From Rahnella sp. AA (lineage in GTDB: Bacteria > Pseudomonadota > Gammaproteobacteria > Enterobacterales > Enterobacteriaceae): a stretch of 64,000 nucleotides of DNA. This document shows, piece after piece, positions 46,173 to 55,089 of the stretch; within the stretch, counting starts at the first letter, position 1, and each line of letters starts with the position of its first letter. The translations under genes were made by a program, and so were the position numbers. A model generated the notes under the pieces. The model was not told the DNA's origin. It was given only the letters and a program-made list of their open reading frames with translations, and ran no database searches. The stretch lies in NCBI RefSeq assembly GCF_002834385.1, contig NZ_PITQ01000010.1, forward strand, positions 143,551 to 207,550, given 5' to 3'.

Positions 46173-46982
46173 TTGACCATAGAAATTCAGGAAAACACCA
46201 CCGAAACGCCGCTTTTACCCGTCGGACTGGATCCGCGACAATACGCCTTCTTTTTCGACGTCGACGGCACATTGGCAGAAATTTGCGATGAGCCGGAGGG
46301 GGTCACAATACCCGCCGCCGTTCGCGATAATTTATATGCTTTATTCACGGCCTCTTCCGGCGCGCTGGCGCTGATATCAGGCCGCCCGGTTGAGCAGCTT
46401 GACCTGCTGGTTGCGCCGCTAACGCTGCCTGCGGCGGGTGTTCACGGGGCCGAAATGCGCGATGGTGCCGGAAACTTCCACCGCGTAACCTTACCGCCTC
46501 ACATTGTCAGACAGGTTGAGCAAACGCTCTCAGCAGGCATGTCAGTGCTGCCGGGGACATTACTGGAAACCAAAGGGATGGCGTTTGCCCTGCATTACCG
46601 CCAGGCGATGCTCCATCAGCAACAGGTATTAGAACTGGCAGAGCGCGTGGTAACGACGTTTCCGGAGTTAGTCCTTCAGCCCGGTAAGTGCGTCATTGAA
46701 ATCAAACCGCGCGGCAAAGACAAAGGTGTGGCGATTTACGACTTTATGCAACAGGTGCCATTTGCCGGACGCCTGCCGATATTTATCGGAGATGACCTGA
46801 CCGACGAAAAGGGGTTCGAAGTCGTCAATGCACTGCAGGGGATCTCCGTAAAAGTCGGTGAAGGCTCAAGCCTTGCACACTACCGGGTCGGGCGCGTCAG
46901 CGATGTTTACCAGTGGCTGAATGCGTTACAACGTCACTTTATCACTCATCCCACTTCTCACACATCGGAGGCAGACTCATGA
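46173..46982 (+). CDS. otsB: trehalose-6-phosphate phosphatase OtsB
   Basis: A 269-aa HAD phosphatase. AFFFDVDGTLAEI has the nucleophile Asp and second Asp, ALISGRPVEQLD motif II, and FIGDDLTDEKGFEVV the Mg-binding acidic motif. GVHGAEMRD and KGMAFALHYRQA are OtsB signatures. The start is TTG 46173, since AGGAGAG lies five bases upstream and no ATG is nearby. It dephosphorylates trehalose-6-phosphate. Its TGA overlaps the otsA ATG. Confidence 0.94.
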   Translation: MTIEIQENTTETPLLPVGLDPRQYAFFFDVDGTLAEICDEPEGVTIPAAVRDNLYALFTASSGALALISGRPVEQLDLLVAPLTLPAAGVHGAEMRDGAGNFHRVTLPPHIVRQVEQTLSAGMSVLPGTLLETKGMAFALHYRQAMLHQQQVLELAERVVTTFPELVLQPGKCVIEIKPRGKDKGVAIYDFMQQVPFAGRLPIFIGDDLTDEKGFEVVNALQGISVKVGEGSSLAHYRVGRVSDVYQWLNALQRHFITHPTSHTSEADS

Positions 46983-48388
46983 GCCGCCTGGTTGTTGTCT
47001 CTAACCGTATTGCCATTCCTGACGGTTCGAAATCCGCAGGCGGTCTGGCCGTCGGCATTCTGGATGCTTTGAAAAATACGTCAGGGCTGTGGTTTGGCTG
47101 GAATGGTGAAATCAGCGAGATTTCCGGCGAGGACGATGAAGAGGAACTGAAACTGGTGGAAAATGACGGCATCACTTATGCCTCGGTTCCGCTTAATCAA
47201 AACGATTACGACCTCTATTACTGCCAGTTTTCTAATGCCGTACTCTGGCCCGCGCTTCATTACCGCACCGATTTAGTCGATTTCCAGCGCGAAGCCTGGG
47301 AAGGCTACTGCCGGGTCAATGATCTGCTGGCGAGAAGGTTGCAGCCACTGCTCCAGCCGGATGATATCTTGTGGATCCACGATTATCATTTGCTGCCTTT
47401 TGCCGCTGCGCTGCGCAAGCTCGGGGTGAAGAACCGCATTGGCTTTTTCCTGCATATTCCGTTCCCCACGCCAGAAATTTTTAATGCTGTCCCAACCCAT
47501 GACCCGCTGCTCAAAATGATGAGTGAGTATGATTTGCTCGGTTTCCAGACGGAAAATGACCGTCAGGCGTTTCTCGATAATCTGGGGCAACTTGACGCAC
47601 TTGAGCAAATTACCGGCAACCTGCATCAGGCTTTTGGCCATACCTTTGCGACCGGTGTCTACCCGATCAGCATTGCGCCGGAAAGCATTAAAGAGATGGC
47701 CGAAGGGGCACTGCCACCGAAAATGGCGGCAATTGAACGTGAACTGCGTGAAGCACAGAACATTATTTCCTGTGAACGCCTCGATTACACCAAAGGGCTG
47801 CCGGAGCGTTTTCTGGCGTTTGAAGCCTTACTGGAAAAATACCCGCAACATCGTGGCAAGGTGCGTTATACCCAGATAGCGCCAACGTCGCGCGGTGATG
47901 TGCAGGCATACCAGGAACTGCGCCATCAACTGGAAACGGAAGTGGGGCGCATCAACGGCAAATACGGCAGCATGAACCAGACCCCGCTGTTTTACCTCAA
48001 TCAACATTTTCAGCGCAGCCTGCTGATGAAGTTGTTCCGCCTCACGGATGTCGGCCTGGTAACACCGTTGCGCGATGGGATGAATCTGGTGGCCAAAGAG
48101 TACGTCGCCGCACAGGATCCGACAGACCCCGGCGTGCTGGTGTTGTCGCAATTTGCCGGTGCCGCGAATGAGCTGACCGCCGCGCTGATTGTCAATCCTT
48201 ACGATCGTGATGATGTGGCCGCTGCGCTGAACAAAGCACTTACGATGCCCCTTCCTGAAAGGCTCGAACGCTACAACGACATGATGGCGGTGCTACGAAA
48301 AAATGATATTGCGAACTGGGGAGAAACCTATTTGCAGGATTTGCACAACATTTCGTCGCACTGTAATGATCATGACGCCGTCGCGTAA
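46979..48388 (+). CDS. otsA: trehalose-6-phosphate synthase OtsA
   Basis: A 469-aa GT20 enzyme (E. coli 474). [24 protein letters not shown] binds UDP-glucose, and [29 protein letters not shown] and [18 protein letters not shown] are conserved. It makes trehalose-6-phosphate from UDP-glucose and glucose-6-phosphate. ATG 46979 overlaps the otsB stop (ATGA), hence translational coupling; the preceding GGAGG supplies the ribosome site. Osmotic and stationary-phase stress induce otsBA in E. coli. Confidence 0.95.
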   Translation: MSRLVVVSNRIAIPDGSKSAGGLAVGILDALKNTSGLWFGWNGEISEISGEDDEEELKLVENDGITYASVPLNQNDYDLYYCQFSNAVLWPALHYRTDLVDFQREAWEGYCRVNDLLARRLQPLLQPDDILWIHDYHLLPFAAALRKLGVKNRIGFFLHIPFPTPEIFNAVPTHDPLLKMMSEYDLLGFQTENDRQAFLDNLGQLDALEQITGNLHQAFGHTFATGVYPISIAPESIKEMAEGALPPKMAAIERELREAQNIISCERLDYTKGLPERFLAFEALLEKYPQHRGKVRYTQIAPTSRGDVQAYQELRHQLETEVGRINGKYGSMNQTPLFYLNQHFQRSLLMKLFRLTDVGLVTPLRDGMNLVAKEYVAAQDPTDPGVLVLSQFAGAANELTAALIVNPYDRDDVAAALNKALTMPLPERLERYNDMMAVLRKNDIANWGETYLQDLHNISSHCNDHDAVA

Positions 48389-48417
48389 CACACTGATTTG
48401 AAAGAGGCCGATTGCCT

Positions 48418-50043
48418 ATGCAAAACGCTAAATTTAAGATTTCGGACGACACCGAATTTGAACCGATTGAACTCATTCTTGACCGGATGATGGATGCAGA
48501 ACCGGAACCGGAGATGATCGAAGGGTTGCCTCCGTCCGATGCATTAACCCCCGCTGACCGTTATATGGAGCTGTTCACGCGCGTACAGGCCTCACAGTTG
48601 TTTGCCGACAGTAAAACATTCCCTGACTGTCCGCCAAAAATGGATCCTCTGGATATTTTGCTGCGTTACCGGCGGATAAAAAATCATCCGGGGTTTAATT
48701 TACAACGGTTTGTTGCAGCCCACTTCTGGCTGCCGGAACCTCATGGCGATGAATACGTCTCCGACCCCGGTGACTCTCTCAAAGAACACATCGATAAACT
48801 CTGGCCGGTACTGACGCGCCAGCCTGAAGATCATGTTCCCTGGTCGTCACTGCTGCCGTTGCCACAGGCCTACGTCGTCCCCGGCGGGCGTTTTGGCGAA
48901 ACCTACTATTGGGACTCCTATTTCACCATGCTGGGATTGGCGGAAAGCGGGCGCAATGATTTGCTGCGAACGATGGCAGATAATTTTGCCTGGATGATCG
49001 AAATGTACGGACATATCCCAAACGGCAACCGTACCTATTACCTCAGCCGCTCACAGCCGCCGGTCTTTGCGCTGATGGTCGAACTGTTTGAGGAGGACGG
49101 CGTGCGGGGCGCACGGCGTTATCTTGAACATCTGAAAATGGAATATGCCTTCTGGATGGATGGCGCGGATTCACTGACGTCTAACCAGGCTTACCGCCAC
49201 GTAGTTTGCCTGCCGGACGGCACGCTGCTCAATCGCTACTGGGATGACAGGGACACGCCGCGTGATGAATCCTGGCTGGAAGATGTGGAAACCGCAAAGC
49301 AATCCAGCCGTCCGGCTAACGAAGTTTACCGTGATTTGCGTGCAGGCGCAGAGTCCGGCTGGGATTACTCTTCGCGATGGCTGCGCGACAGCCACCGGCT
49401 GGCCAGCATCCGCACCACACAGTTTATTCCCGTCGACCTCAATGCTTTTTTGTACAAACTCGAAAGCACAATTGCCAATATTTCCGGGTTGAAAGGCGAG
49501 AAACACACCGAAGCCCTGTTCCGGCAAAAAGCGGAAAACCGCCGCGATGCCATCAACCGCTATCTCTGGGATGATGCTGACGGATGTTTCCGTGATTACG
49601 ACTGGCATCGCCAGAAAATGGCAATGTTTTCCGCCGCCAGCGTCGTGCCGCTTTACGTTGGCATGGCGACGCACGTGCAGGCACAAAGAGTGGCGCTGGC
49701 GATACAGGAACATTTACTCACGCCGGGGGGCCTCCTGGCGACCGGGAATGAAACCGGCGAGCAATGGGACAAACCCAACGGCTGGGCACCGCTGCAATGG
49801 ATGGCTATCCAGGGGTTCAAGCTGTATGGCAAAGATCTGCTGGGGGATGAAATCGCCCGCAGCTGGCTGAAAACGGTCCATGATTTTTATCAGCAACATC
49901 ACAAGTTGATTGAAAAATATCATATTTCCGGCGACACCTCCCGTGCGGGCGGCGGGGGAGAATACCCATTGCAAGATGGCTTCGGCTGGACGAACGGCGT
50001 GGTCCGACGCCTGATTGGCCTTTATGGCGAAAATTACGGCTGA
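48418..50043 (+). CDS. treF: cytoplasmic trehalase TreF (GH37)
   Basis: A 541-aa GH37 trehalase without signal peptide. Both trehalase signatures are present, [20 protein letters not shown] and [14 protein letters not shown], as is the Gly-rich [18 protein letters not shown]. It matches E. coli TreF closely and carries the acidic N-terminal extension typical of the cytoplasmic form. The ATG at 48418 is chosen (AGAGG 10 bases before); a TTG at 48412 is possible. It hydrolyses trehalose to glucose, and its location 29 bases after otsA puts synthesis and breakdown in one transcript. Confidence 0.95.
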   Translation: MQNAKFKISDDTEFEPIELILDRMMDAEPEPEMIEGLPPSDALTPADRYMELFTRVQASQLFADSKTFPDCPPKMDPLDILLRYRRIKNHPGFNLQRFVAAHFWLPEPHGDEYVSDPGDSLKEHIDKLWPVLTRQPEDHVPWSSLLPLPQAYVVPGGRFGETYYWDSYFTMLGLAESGRNDLLRTMADNFAWMIEMYGHIPNGNRTYYLSRSQPPVFALMVELFEEDGVRGARRYLEHLKMEYAFWMDGADSLTSNQAYRHVVCLPDGTLLNRYWDDRDTPRDESWLEDVETAKQSSRPANEVYRDLRAGAESGWDYSSRWLRDSHRLASIRTTQFIPVDLNAFLYKLESTIANISGLKGEKHTEALFRQKAENRRDAINRYLWDDADGCFRDYDWHRQKMAMFSAASVVPLYVGMATHVQAQRVALAIQEHLLTPGGLLATGNETGEQWDKPNGWAPLQWMAIQGFKLYGKDLLGDEIARSWLKTVHDFYQQHHKLIEKYHISGDTSRAGGGGEYPLQDGFGWTNGVVRRLIGLYGENYG

Positions 50044-50158
50044 CCTGTTCGGGCGAAAGAAAAAAACCTGACAGCAACTTTGTTCAAGATTTTCAGAGAC
50101 AGAGCCGGTATACAGAAGTCCCTTTTGCGAAAAACGACGTTCCGGTACAGTGATAACC

Positions 50159-50983
50159 ATGCAAGAACAGGCAAATTATTATCATCTGGCCGAATTTAAC
50201 GGGCTGGAGATGCTGAATGCGACTTACCGTGAACAGTGCTTTTCGCGCCACGTTCACGAGACATTTTGCATTTCACTTATCGAAAACGGCACGCAGCGTT
50301 TCTACCGCAGCGGCGGTGAGCACTGCGCGCCGCAGGGCCATATTGTGCTGGTAAACCCTGATGAGGTGCATACCGGACAGGCAGAATCAGAAACGGGCTG
50401 GGCCTACCGTGCGCTCTATCCCCATCCTTCCCTGATGAAATCATTATCGCGCGACCTGCTCAGCATGAATGGCGAAATCCCCTGGTTTCCTCTGCCGGTG
50501 GTTTACGATCCCGGCCTGGCGCAGCAATTACAGATGACTTTTGATGTGCTGATGCAGCCCGGCGATAAGCTGTTTAAAGAAAGCATGCTGATGTCGACCA
50601 TGACCTGGCTGGTGATGCGTCATTGCTCTTCGCCTAAAACCCCCCGGCCACTCAGTCATGCCGAAACGCAGATCCTGAGGATTAAGGATTTGCTCAATGA
50701 TTGCCCCGAAGCCGATTTCGGCCTGACAGACCTGGCGGAAGCCGCCGGGCTGAGCACCTGGCATTTCCTGCGCCAGTTTACGAAAATCGTCGGATTATCG
50801 CCGCATTCCTGGCTCATCCAGGCCCGTTTACGTAAGGCAAAAGCCTGTCTGTTAGGTGGGCTTCCCATTGGAGAATCGGCGTTACTGGCCGGGTTTGCTG
50901 ATCAAAGCCATCTGAACCGGCATTTCAAACGCGCCATGGGCGTGACGCCCGGCCAGTTTATCAAAGCCCACAAGATTTTCTGA
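50159..50983 (+). CDS. AraC-family regulator, probable control of azlCD
   Basis: A 274-aa protein with an N-terminal AraC_binding cupin domain (FSRHVHETFCISLIENGTQRFYRSGG; VNPDEVHTG) and two C-terminal helix-turn-helix motifs (FGLTDLAEAAGLSTWHFLRQF; IGESALLAGFADQSHLNRHF). Start ATG 50159; a GTG at 50150 is in frame. It lies immediately upstream of azlCD on the same strand. Regulation of azlCD by an amino acid ligand is inference from this recurrent arrangement. Confidence 0.85.
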   Translation: MQEQANYYHLAEFNGLEMLNATYREQCFSRHVHETFCISLIENGTQRFYRSGGEHCAPQGHIVLVNPDEVHTGQAESETGWAYRALYPHPSLMKSLSRDLLSMNGEIPWFPLPVVYDPGLAQQLQMTFDVLMQPGDKLFKESMLMSTMTWLVMRHCSSPKTPRPLSHAETQILRIKDLLNDCPEADFGLTDLAEAAGLSTWHFLRQFTKIVGLSPHSWLIQARLRKAKACLLGGLPIGESALLAGFADQSHLNRHFKRAMGVTPGQFIKAHKIF

Positions 50984-51059
50984 CCCCCGCAATCGTGTTC
51001 AAGACCGGGCTTGCGTTTCCCGCATAAAGTGACCGTTCAACTCATTACGGTTCACTATT

Positions 51060-51770
51060 ATGATGACAATTCCAAAGACCGCAGACCGCCATAACGGGTT
51101 CGTGCATGGCGCAATCGCGATGCTGCCTTTATGTTTATCCGTGATCCCCTGGGGCATTCTGGCCGGATCGATGGCGGTTCAGTCCGGGCTGACATTTTCC
51201 CAAAGCCTCGGGATGTCTGCCATTGTGTATGCGGGAGCCGCGCAACTGGTCACACTGGCGATGCTGATGTCCGGAGCCAGCGCGCCGGTTATCGTGATAT
51301 CGGTTTTCTTTCTGACAGCACAACACTTTCTGTATGGGCTGACGCTCAGGCAGCAGGTTTCAGCCTTCGCCGCCCGGCTTCGTATTCCGGTGGGGTTCCT
51401 GCTGACCGATGAACTCTTTGCCCTGAGTGCGTCATATAAAGAGCGGGATACGCTGACACCGGGATTTATGATCGGGGCAGGGCTGACTTTTTATTTTTGC
51501 TGGGTGATATGCAGCCTGGCAGGCATTGTGATGGCGTCATCGGTACCCAATCTGGCACGGTTTCATCTGGATTTTTCGATTATTGCGACCTTTGCCTCCC
51601 TTGTGATCCCGATGATTAACCGACCCGCCGTCCTTGCCGGTGTGTGCAGTTCATTAGGGTTATCGATGCTGTTCACTGCGTTGCATTTCTCCGGCGCAAT
51701 CATCATCGCCGGGCTTTCAGGCATGGGGATTTCATTGCTGATCGCCAGATTATGCGGAGAAAAAGAATGA
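51060..51770 (+). CDS. azlC: AzlC-family branched-chain amino acid exporter, large subunit
   Basis: A 236-aa AzlC protein: LPLCLSVIPWGILAGSMAVQSGLTFSQSLGMSAIVYAGAAQLV is the family hallmark, and LLTDELFALS the second conserved block. About six to seven membrane helices. It exports branched-chain amino acids with AzlD (as YgaZ with YgaH). Its TGA overlaps the azlD ATG. Confidence 0.88.
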   Translation: MMTIPKTADRHNGFVHGAIAMLPLCLSVIPWGILAGSMAVQSGLTFSQSLGMSAIVYAGAAQLVTLAMLMSGASAPVIVISVFFLTAQHFLYGLTLRQQVSAFAARLRIPVGFLLTDELFALSASYKERDTLTPGFMIGAGLTFYFCWVICSLAGIVMASSVPNLARFHLDFSIIATFASLVIPMINRPAVLAGVCSSLGLSMLFTALHFSGAIIIAGLSGMGISLLIARLCGEKE

Positions 51771-52078
51771 GCTGGTTATTGCTGTTTACGCTGGCGGGGG
51801 TGGTTTTCTTCAACCGTTATGTGTTCCTCGAGCCCCGCTTGCCGGTGCGCTTACCGGCATGCGTCAACCAGGCACTAAAATACGCAGCCCCCTGCTTACT
51901 GACGTCCATTTGCGGCCCCATTATTGTGGCGCAGGACGGTGTGTTGCGCGCCTTTCCTGATAACCCTTATTTCTGGGGAACGGTGTTCAGTGTGATGTTT
52001 GCTCTGTTTATCAGGAATACCGTGGCGGTGGTGATACTGAGCATGGTGATGTTCTATCTGGTGGGATCAGTGCTTTAG
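51767..52078 (+). CDS. azlD: AzlD-family branched-chain amino acid exporter, small subunit
   Basis: A 103-aa membrane protein with three to four helices (MSWLLLFTLAGVVFFNRYVF; LKYAAPCLLTSICGPIIV; FRNTVAVV-type end). The ATG at 51767 overlaps the azlC stop, so the two are coupled. Required with AzlC for export. Confidence 0.85.
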   Translation: MSWLLLFTLAGVVFFNRYVFLEPRLPVRLPACVNQALKYAAPCLLTSICGPIIVAQDGVLRAFPDNPYFWGTVFSVMFALFIRNTVAVVILSMVMFYLVGSVL

Positions 52079-52090
52079 GTTTTGCTTATA

Positions 52091-52128
52091 CTGCCAGCCT
52101 GCGGCCAGATTTCGCCGCGGGCTGGCAG
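52091..52128. terminator. long hairpin between azlD and the acetyltransferase gene
   Basis: CTGCCAGCC/GGCTGGCAG outer stem and GCGGC/GCCGC inner stem. T tract poor on both sides, so termination would be inefficient or factor-assisted. Confidence 0.55.
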
Positions 52129-52158
52129 TGAATAAGAATATGCCCGCAGCCATGATGG

Positions 52159-52620
52159 TTACGTTTTCTTCAGGTAAATATCAGGGCGGGCAATTGTCCA
52201 GGTGTAATCAGGGCGATTCACGGGTTCATAGCCGAATTTCTCATAGAGCCACGGGGCGGTGGACGTAAACAGCACCATACGGCGCAACCGTTCAGTCACC
52301 GGATGCGCCTGAACACATTCGATCAACCAGCCGCCAAGATTTTTTCCCTGATATTCTTCAAGTACATAAACGTCACAAAGATAAGCAAAAGTGGCGTAAT
52401 CTGTGATGAATCGGGCGAATCCAATCTGTTTTTCACCGTCAAACAACCCAAAATTAAGGCTGTTCTCAACTGAGTCGCGGACTGTCTGCTCATCAATCCC
52501 GACCGCCCATGTTGAACGGGTCAGATAGCGGTGAATGGCCGGAATATCAAGTTGCCGGATATCCGTCGTGATCAGATATGAGTCTTTTGTCCAGCGACAA
52601 ACCGTTTGCATTGATGCCAC
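52159..52620 (-). CDS. GNAT-family N-acetyltransferase
   Basis: A 153-aa GNAT protein: FGLFDGEKQIGFARFITDYATFAYLCDVYVLEEYQGKNLGGWLIE has the acetyl-CoA motif (Q/R-x-x-G-x-G/A region as YQGKNLGG) and RMVLFTSTAPWLYEKFGYEP the C-terminal motif. Start taken as GTG 52620, which has GGGAGGA five bases upstream; the open frame extends to 52728 but only by weak codons. Substrate unknown. Confidence 0.82.
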   Translation of the reverse strand: MASMQTVCRWTKDSYLITTDIRQLDIPAIHRYLTRSTWAVGIDEQTVRDSVENSLNFGLFDGEKQIGFARFITDYATFAYLCDVYVLEEYQGKNLGGWLIECVQAHPVTERLRRMVLFTSTAPWLYEKFGYEPVNRPDYTWTIARPDIYLKKT

Positions 52621-52740
52621 AAAGTCCTCCCGAAATACGTTGAATTTTGGTGTGACAGTGACATTAACTGAATTTGCAGATTGATGCATGTGGGCTGTAA
52701 AAAGTGAAATGGATGATGTATGCTGCACTCATCATTGGTA

Positions 52741-52760
52741 TGCTGTATATAATTACAGTA
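52741..52760. promoter_or_regulatory. LexA (SOS) box of yebG
   Basis: CTGT, eight bases, ACAG (52743-52758) with an AT-rich centre ATATAATT: a consensus SOS box ending 15 bases before the yebG ATG. It overlaps the promoter region, so LexA should repress directly. Confidence 0.92.
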
Positions 52761-52773
52761 TAAGGAGCGAATC

Positions 52774-53112
52774 ATGGCTGTTGAAACAAAATTTGTTGTC
52801 GTCAGAAAAGGTGAAGAAAAAATGACTTTTGCCAATAAGAAAGAAGCAGACGCTTACGACAAAATGCTCGACATGGCAGATGCTTTTACCGACTGGCTGC
52901 TACAGAGTGAGCTTGAAATTGACGAAACGCTGGCAGAAAACATCGCGCTGCGTCTCGCTGAACAAAAAGACACTGTCCAGCATATTCTGCGCACCAGCAA
53001 ATTGCCGGAAGAAGAGAGTATCCAGGAACCGGTTGCGGAGACATCAGAACCCGCAGAAATAGCAGACGAAGCGGCGACGGGCAAAAAAGTTCGTGCCGTG
53101 AAAGCCGCCTGA
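52774..53112 (+). CDS. yebG: DNA-damage-inducible protein YebG
   Basis: A 112-aa YebG protein. The N-terminal half (AVETKFVVVRKGEEKMTFANKKEADAYDKMLDMADAF) is the conserved domain; the C-terminal tail is Glu/Ala-rich, then basic. TAAGGAG sits well before the ATG. In E. coli yebG is LexA-regulated, and the box at 52741 confirms this here. Molecular role unknown. Confidence 0.94.
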   Translation: MAVETKFVVVRKGEEKMTFANKKEADAYDKMLDMADAFTDWLLQSELEIDETLAENIALRLAEQKDTVQHILRTSKLPEEESIQEPVAETSEPAEIADEAATGKKVRAVKAA

Positions 53113-53162
53113 TTAATGAAATCGCGGGGGCCTGTTGACGTAAACCGATCAGAGTCGCCGCG

Positions 53163-53191
53163 TTTACGTCAGGGGAGCCTCGTGATATTCT
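53163..53191 (+). promoter_or_regulatory. predicted promoter of the trpS2 leader
   Basis: TTTACG, 17 bases, TATTCT with a TG one base before the -10 (extended -10). The start would be near 53197, almost at the leader-peptide ATG. Alternatively readthrough from yebG supplies the leader transcript. Confidence 0.45.
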
Positions 53192-53197
53192 GAAAAA

Positions 53198-53257
53198 ATG
53201 AATACTCAGAATCTGCAATTATCTGCTCACACAAACTTCTGGTGGCAGCCTTCTTAA
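53198..53257 (+). CDS. Trp-rich leader peptide of trpS2 (19 aa)
   Basis: A 19-codon ORF ending NFWWQPS-stop. Two adjacent Trp codons (53240-53245) sit just before the first arm of an attenuator stem, and the stop (53255-53257) ends at the start of the second arm. This is the geometry of trp-operon leader peptides. The ribosome site is weak: GGGGAG is 20 bases upstream. If transcription starts at the promoter above, the peptide would be nearly leaderless. Too short for routine gene calling. Confidence 0.82.
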   Translation: MNTQNLQLSAHTNFWWQPS

Positions 53258-53311
53258 AGGCGGCCTGAATTCCAGTATTCATTTTTAATGCCGCCGGAAG
53301 GCGGTTTTTTT
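53244..53311 (+). promoter_or_regulatory. transcription attenuator with alternative stems 1:2, 2:3 and 3:4
   Basis: Stem 1:2 pairs 53244-53252 with 53257-53265 (eight pairs, one A/G mismatch). Stem 2:3 pairs GGCGGC (53259-53264) with GCCGCC (53290-53295), helped by an inner TGAAT/ATTCA hairpin (53266-53281). Stem 3:4 pairs CCGCC (53291-53295) with GGCGG (53100s: 53300-53304) around a GGAA tetraloop and is followed by seven T residues, a full terminator. A ribosome stalled on the Trp codons would cover arm 1, free arm 2 to trap arm 3 and let transcription into trpS2. Otherwise 3:4 terminates. Confidence 0.82.
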
Positions 53312-53353
53312 GTTCCATAAATCCCTTTCGGCACATCAACTTAAGGAGATATT

Positions 53354-54361
53354 ATGAACAATACAAAAGTTATTCTTACCGGCGACCGGCCTACAGGTAA
53401 ATTGCATCTGGGTCATTATGTCGGATCTCTTCGCCAGCGCGTGGCGCTGCAGCACACCCACCAGCAATATATTCTGATCGCGGATCTTCAGGGGTTAACC
53501 GATAACGGCAATACCCCGCAAAAAGTAAGTAATCATATTCTGGAAGTGATGGCAGATTATCTGGCCACCGGCATTGACCCGGAAAAAACAACCCTCTGCC
53601 TGCAGTCAGCCTTGCCTGCATTGGCGGAGCTCACCATGCTTTATATGAATATCGTCACCGTTGCGCGCGTGGAACGTAACCCTACGGTGAAAAGCGAAAT
53701 TGCCCAAAAAGGTTTTTCCCGCGCACTTCCGGTGGGTTTCATGGCCTATCCGATCAGTCAGGCGGCCGATATCACCGCATTTCAGGCAGAACTGGTTCCC
53801 GCCGGAGATGATCAGCAACCGATGATCGAACAGACCAATGAAATTGTTCGCAAAATGAATAGCCTCACGGATAAACCAATACTCCGCCACTGCGAAGCGC
53901 TCCTGAGCCAAACAGGCAGGCTGCCCGGTATTGATGGTGGTGCAAAAATGTCCAAATCACTGGGTAATACGCTCACACTTTCTGCCAGCGAAGACGAAAT
54001 CCATCTGGCGGTATCAGCAATGTATACGGATCCGAATCACCTGCGGGTTAACGATCCGGGGCAAATCCAGGGCAATGTGGTGTTCAGCTATCTGGATGCT
54101 TTCCACCCTTGCAAAGAAAAAGTCGCCGCCATGAAAGCGCATTATGCCCGGGGCGGGCTGGGTGACAGAATCTGTAAAAACGAGCTGGAAGAATGTCTCC
54201 AGGCGCTGATTGCGCCCATCCGCACCCGCAGGGCCGAATTTATACAAGACAAAGCCACATTGCTTTCGCTTTTACGTCAGGGCAGCGAACGCGCCATGGC
54301 CGTCTCTCAGCAAACGCTTTATGACGTGAAACGGGGATTAGGTCTGCCAGTCATGTTCTGA
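53354..54361 (+). CDS. trpS2: auxiliary tryptophanyl-tRNA synthetase (TrpRS II type)
   Basis: A 335-aa class I synthetase. KLHLGHYVGSLRQRV is the HIGH motif, and GGAKMSKSLGNTL the KMSKS loop. PISQAADITAFQAELVPAGDDQQPMIEQTNEI is the tryptophan/AMP pocket typical of TrpRS. It resembles the second TrpRS type of Gram-positives and Deinococcus more than E. coli TrpS, so it is likely a second copy in addition to a housekeeping gene outside the window. Auxiliary TrpRS enzymes often resist TrpRS inhibitors such as indolmycin. AAGGAGA precedes the ATG; the attenuator above controls it. Confidence 0.92.
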   Translation: MNNTKVILTGDRPTGKLHLGHYVGSLRQRVALQHTHQQYILIADLQGLTDNGNTPQKVSNHILEVMADYLATGIDPEKTTLCLQSALPALAELTMLYMNIVTVARVERNPTVKSEIAQKGFSRALPVGFMAYPISQAADITAFQAELVPAGDDQQPMIEQTNEIVRKMNSLTDKPILRHCEALLSQTGRLPGIDGGAKMSKSLGNTLTLSASEDEIHLAVSAMYTDPNHLRVNDPGQIQGNVVFSYLDAFHPCKEKVAAMKAHYARGGLGDRICKNELEECLQALIAPIRTRRAEFIQDKATLLSLLRQGSERAMAVSQQTLYDVKRGLGLPVMF

Positions 54362-54369
54362 CCAGGACG

Positions 54370-55089
54370 TCAGAACGCCGCATGCGACTGATGCCACATT
54401 CTTACGCAAACGTTAGCAAGCGCAGCGCCGGGGTCGATTGAATCAGACAAATGCCGGGATCCAACGGATCCCAGCGCAGGCGGAACTTCTGTGCAAGCCA
54501 GGACCAGTTTCTGCGCGCCACGGGCAATAAGTTTATCGGCCAGTAAGTTGAGCAACTGGCCGCCGCCACGAAGGTCTCCACGTTTAACGGCATAACACCC
54601 GGGCACAAACCATCGCGCCAGTTCATCTGACGTCGGGATAACCACCCGAATCCCGGCCTGTGAAAAACGGGCCTGATACCAGCCCGCGTCGAGCGTTCCC
54701 TGCGTCGCAATAAGCCCGACGGCCTGCGGCCGAAAAGAGGCTTCCAGTATTGTTTGTGCCGTAATATCTGCAATATGGAGCAACGGTGCTGCACTGGCGG
54801 CCGCTAACTCGTTATACCAGTAATGTGCCGTGTTGCAGGGGATCGCAATATGGCTCGCCCCCGCCTGATTCAGGCCTTTTACAGCCTCCAGCAGTTGTGG
54901 CAAAGGGGAGGGGCCGTTCCCCGCCAGCGCCTGCTGGCGATCGGCAATCTGCGGGACATTCCAGACCACCACGGGCACATGATCCTGATCGCGCTGAGCG
55001 GCTGTGGCCGCAAGAATTTTTTGCTGAAAATCCAGCGTGGCCAGCGGCCCCATTCCCCCCAAAATGCCAAGGCGCCTGAACTCAGTCAT
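54370..55089 (-). CDS. aspartate/glutamate racemase family protein, possible cysteate racemase
   Basis: A 239-aa Asp/Glu racemase-superfamily protein. RRLGILGGMGPLATLDFQQKI is the N-terminal motif; the two catalytic Cys lie in IPCNTAHYW (near 82) and LACTEVPPAL (near 190). Start ATG 55089 overlaps the end of the cuyA-like gene by eight bases, so expression is coupled. Aspartate racemases accept L- or D-aspartate. Cysteate is the sulfonate analogue of aspartate, so conversion of D- to L-cysteate for the neighbour enzyme is a reasonable, untested inference. Confidence 0.83.
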   Translation of the reverse strand: MTEFRRLGILGGMGPLATLDFQQKILAATAAQRDQDHVPVVVWNVPQIADRQQALAGNGPSPLPQLLEAVKGLNQAGASHIAIPCNTAHYWYNELAAASAAPLLHIADITAQTILEASFRPQAVGLIATQGTLDAGWYQARFSQAGIRVVIPTSDELARWFVPGCYAVKRGDLRGGGQLLNLLADKLIARGAQKLVLACTEVPPALGSVGSRHLSDSIDPGAALANVCVRMWHQSHAAF

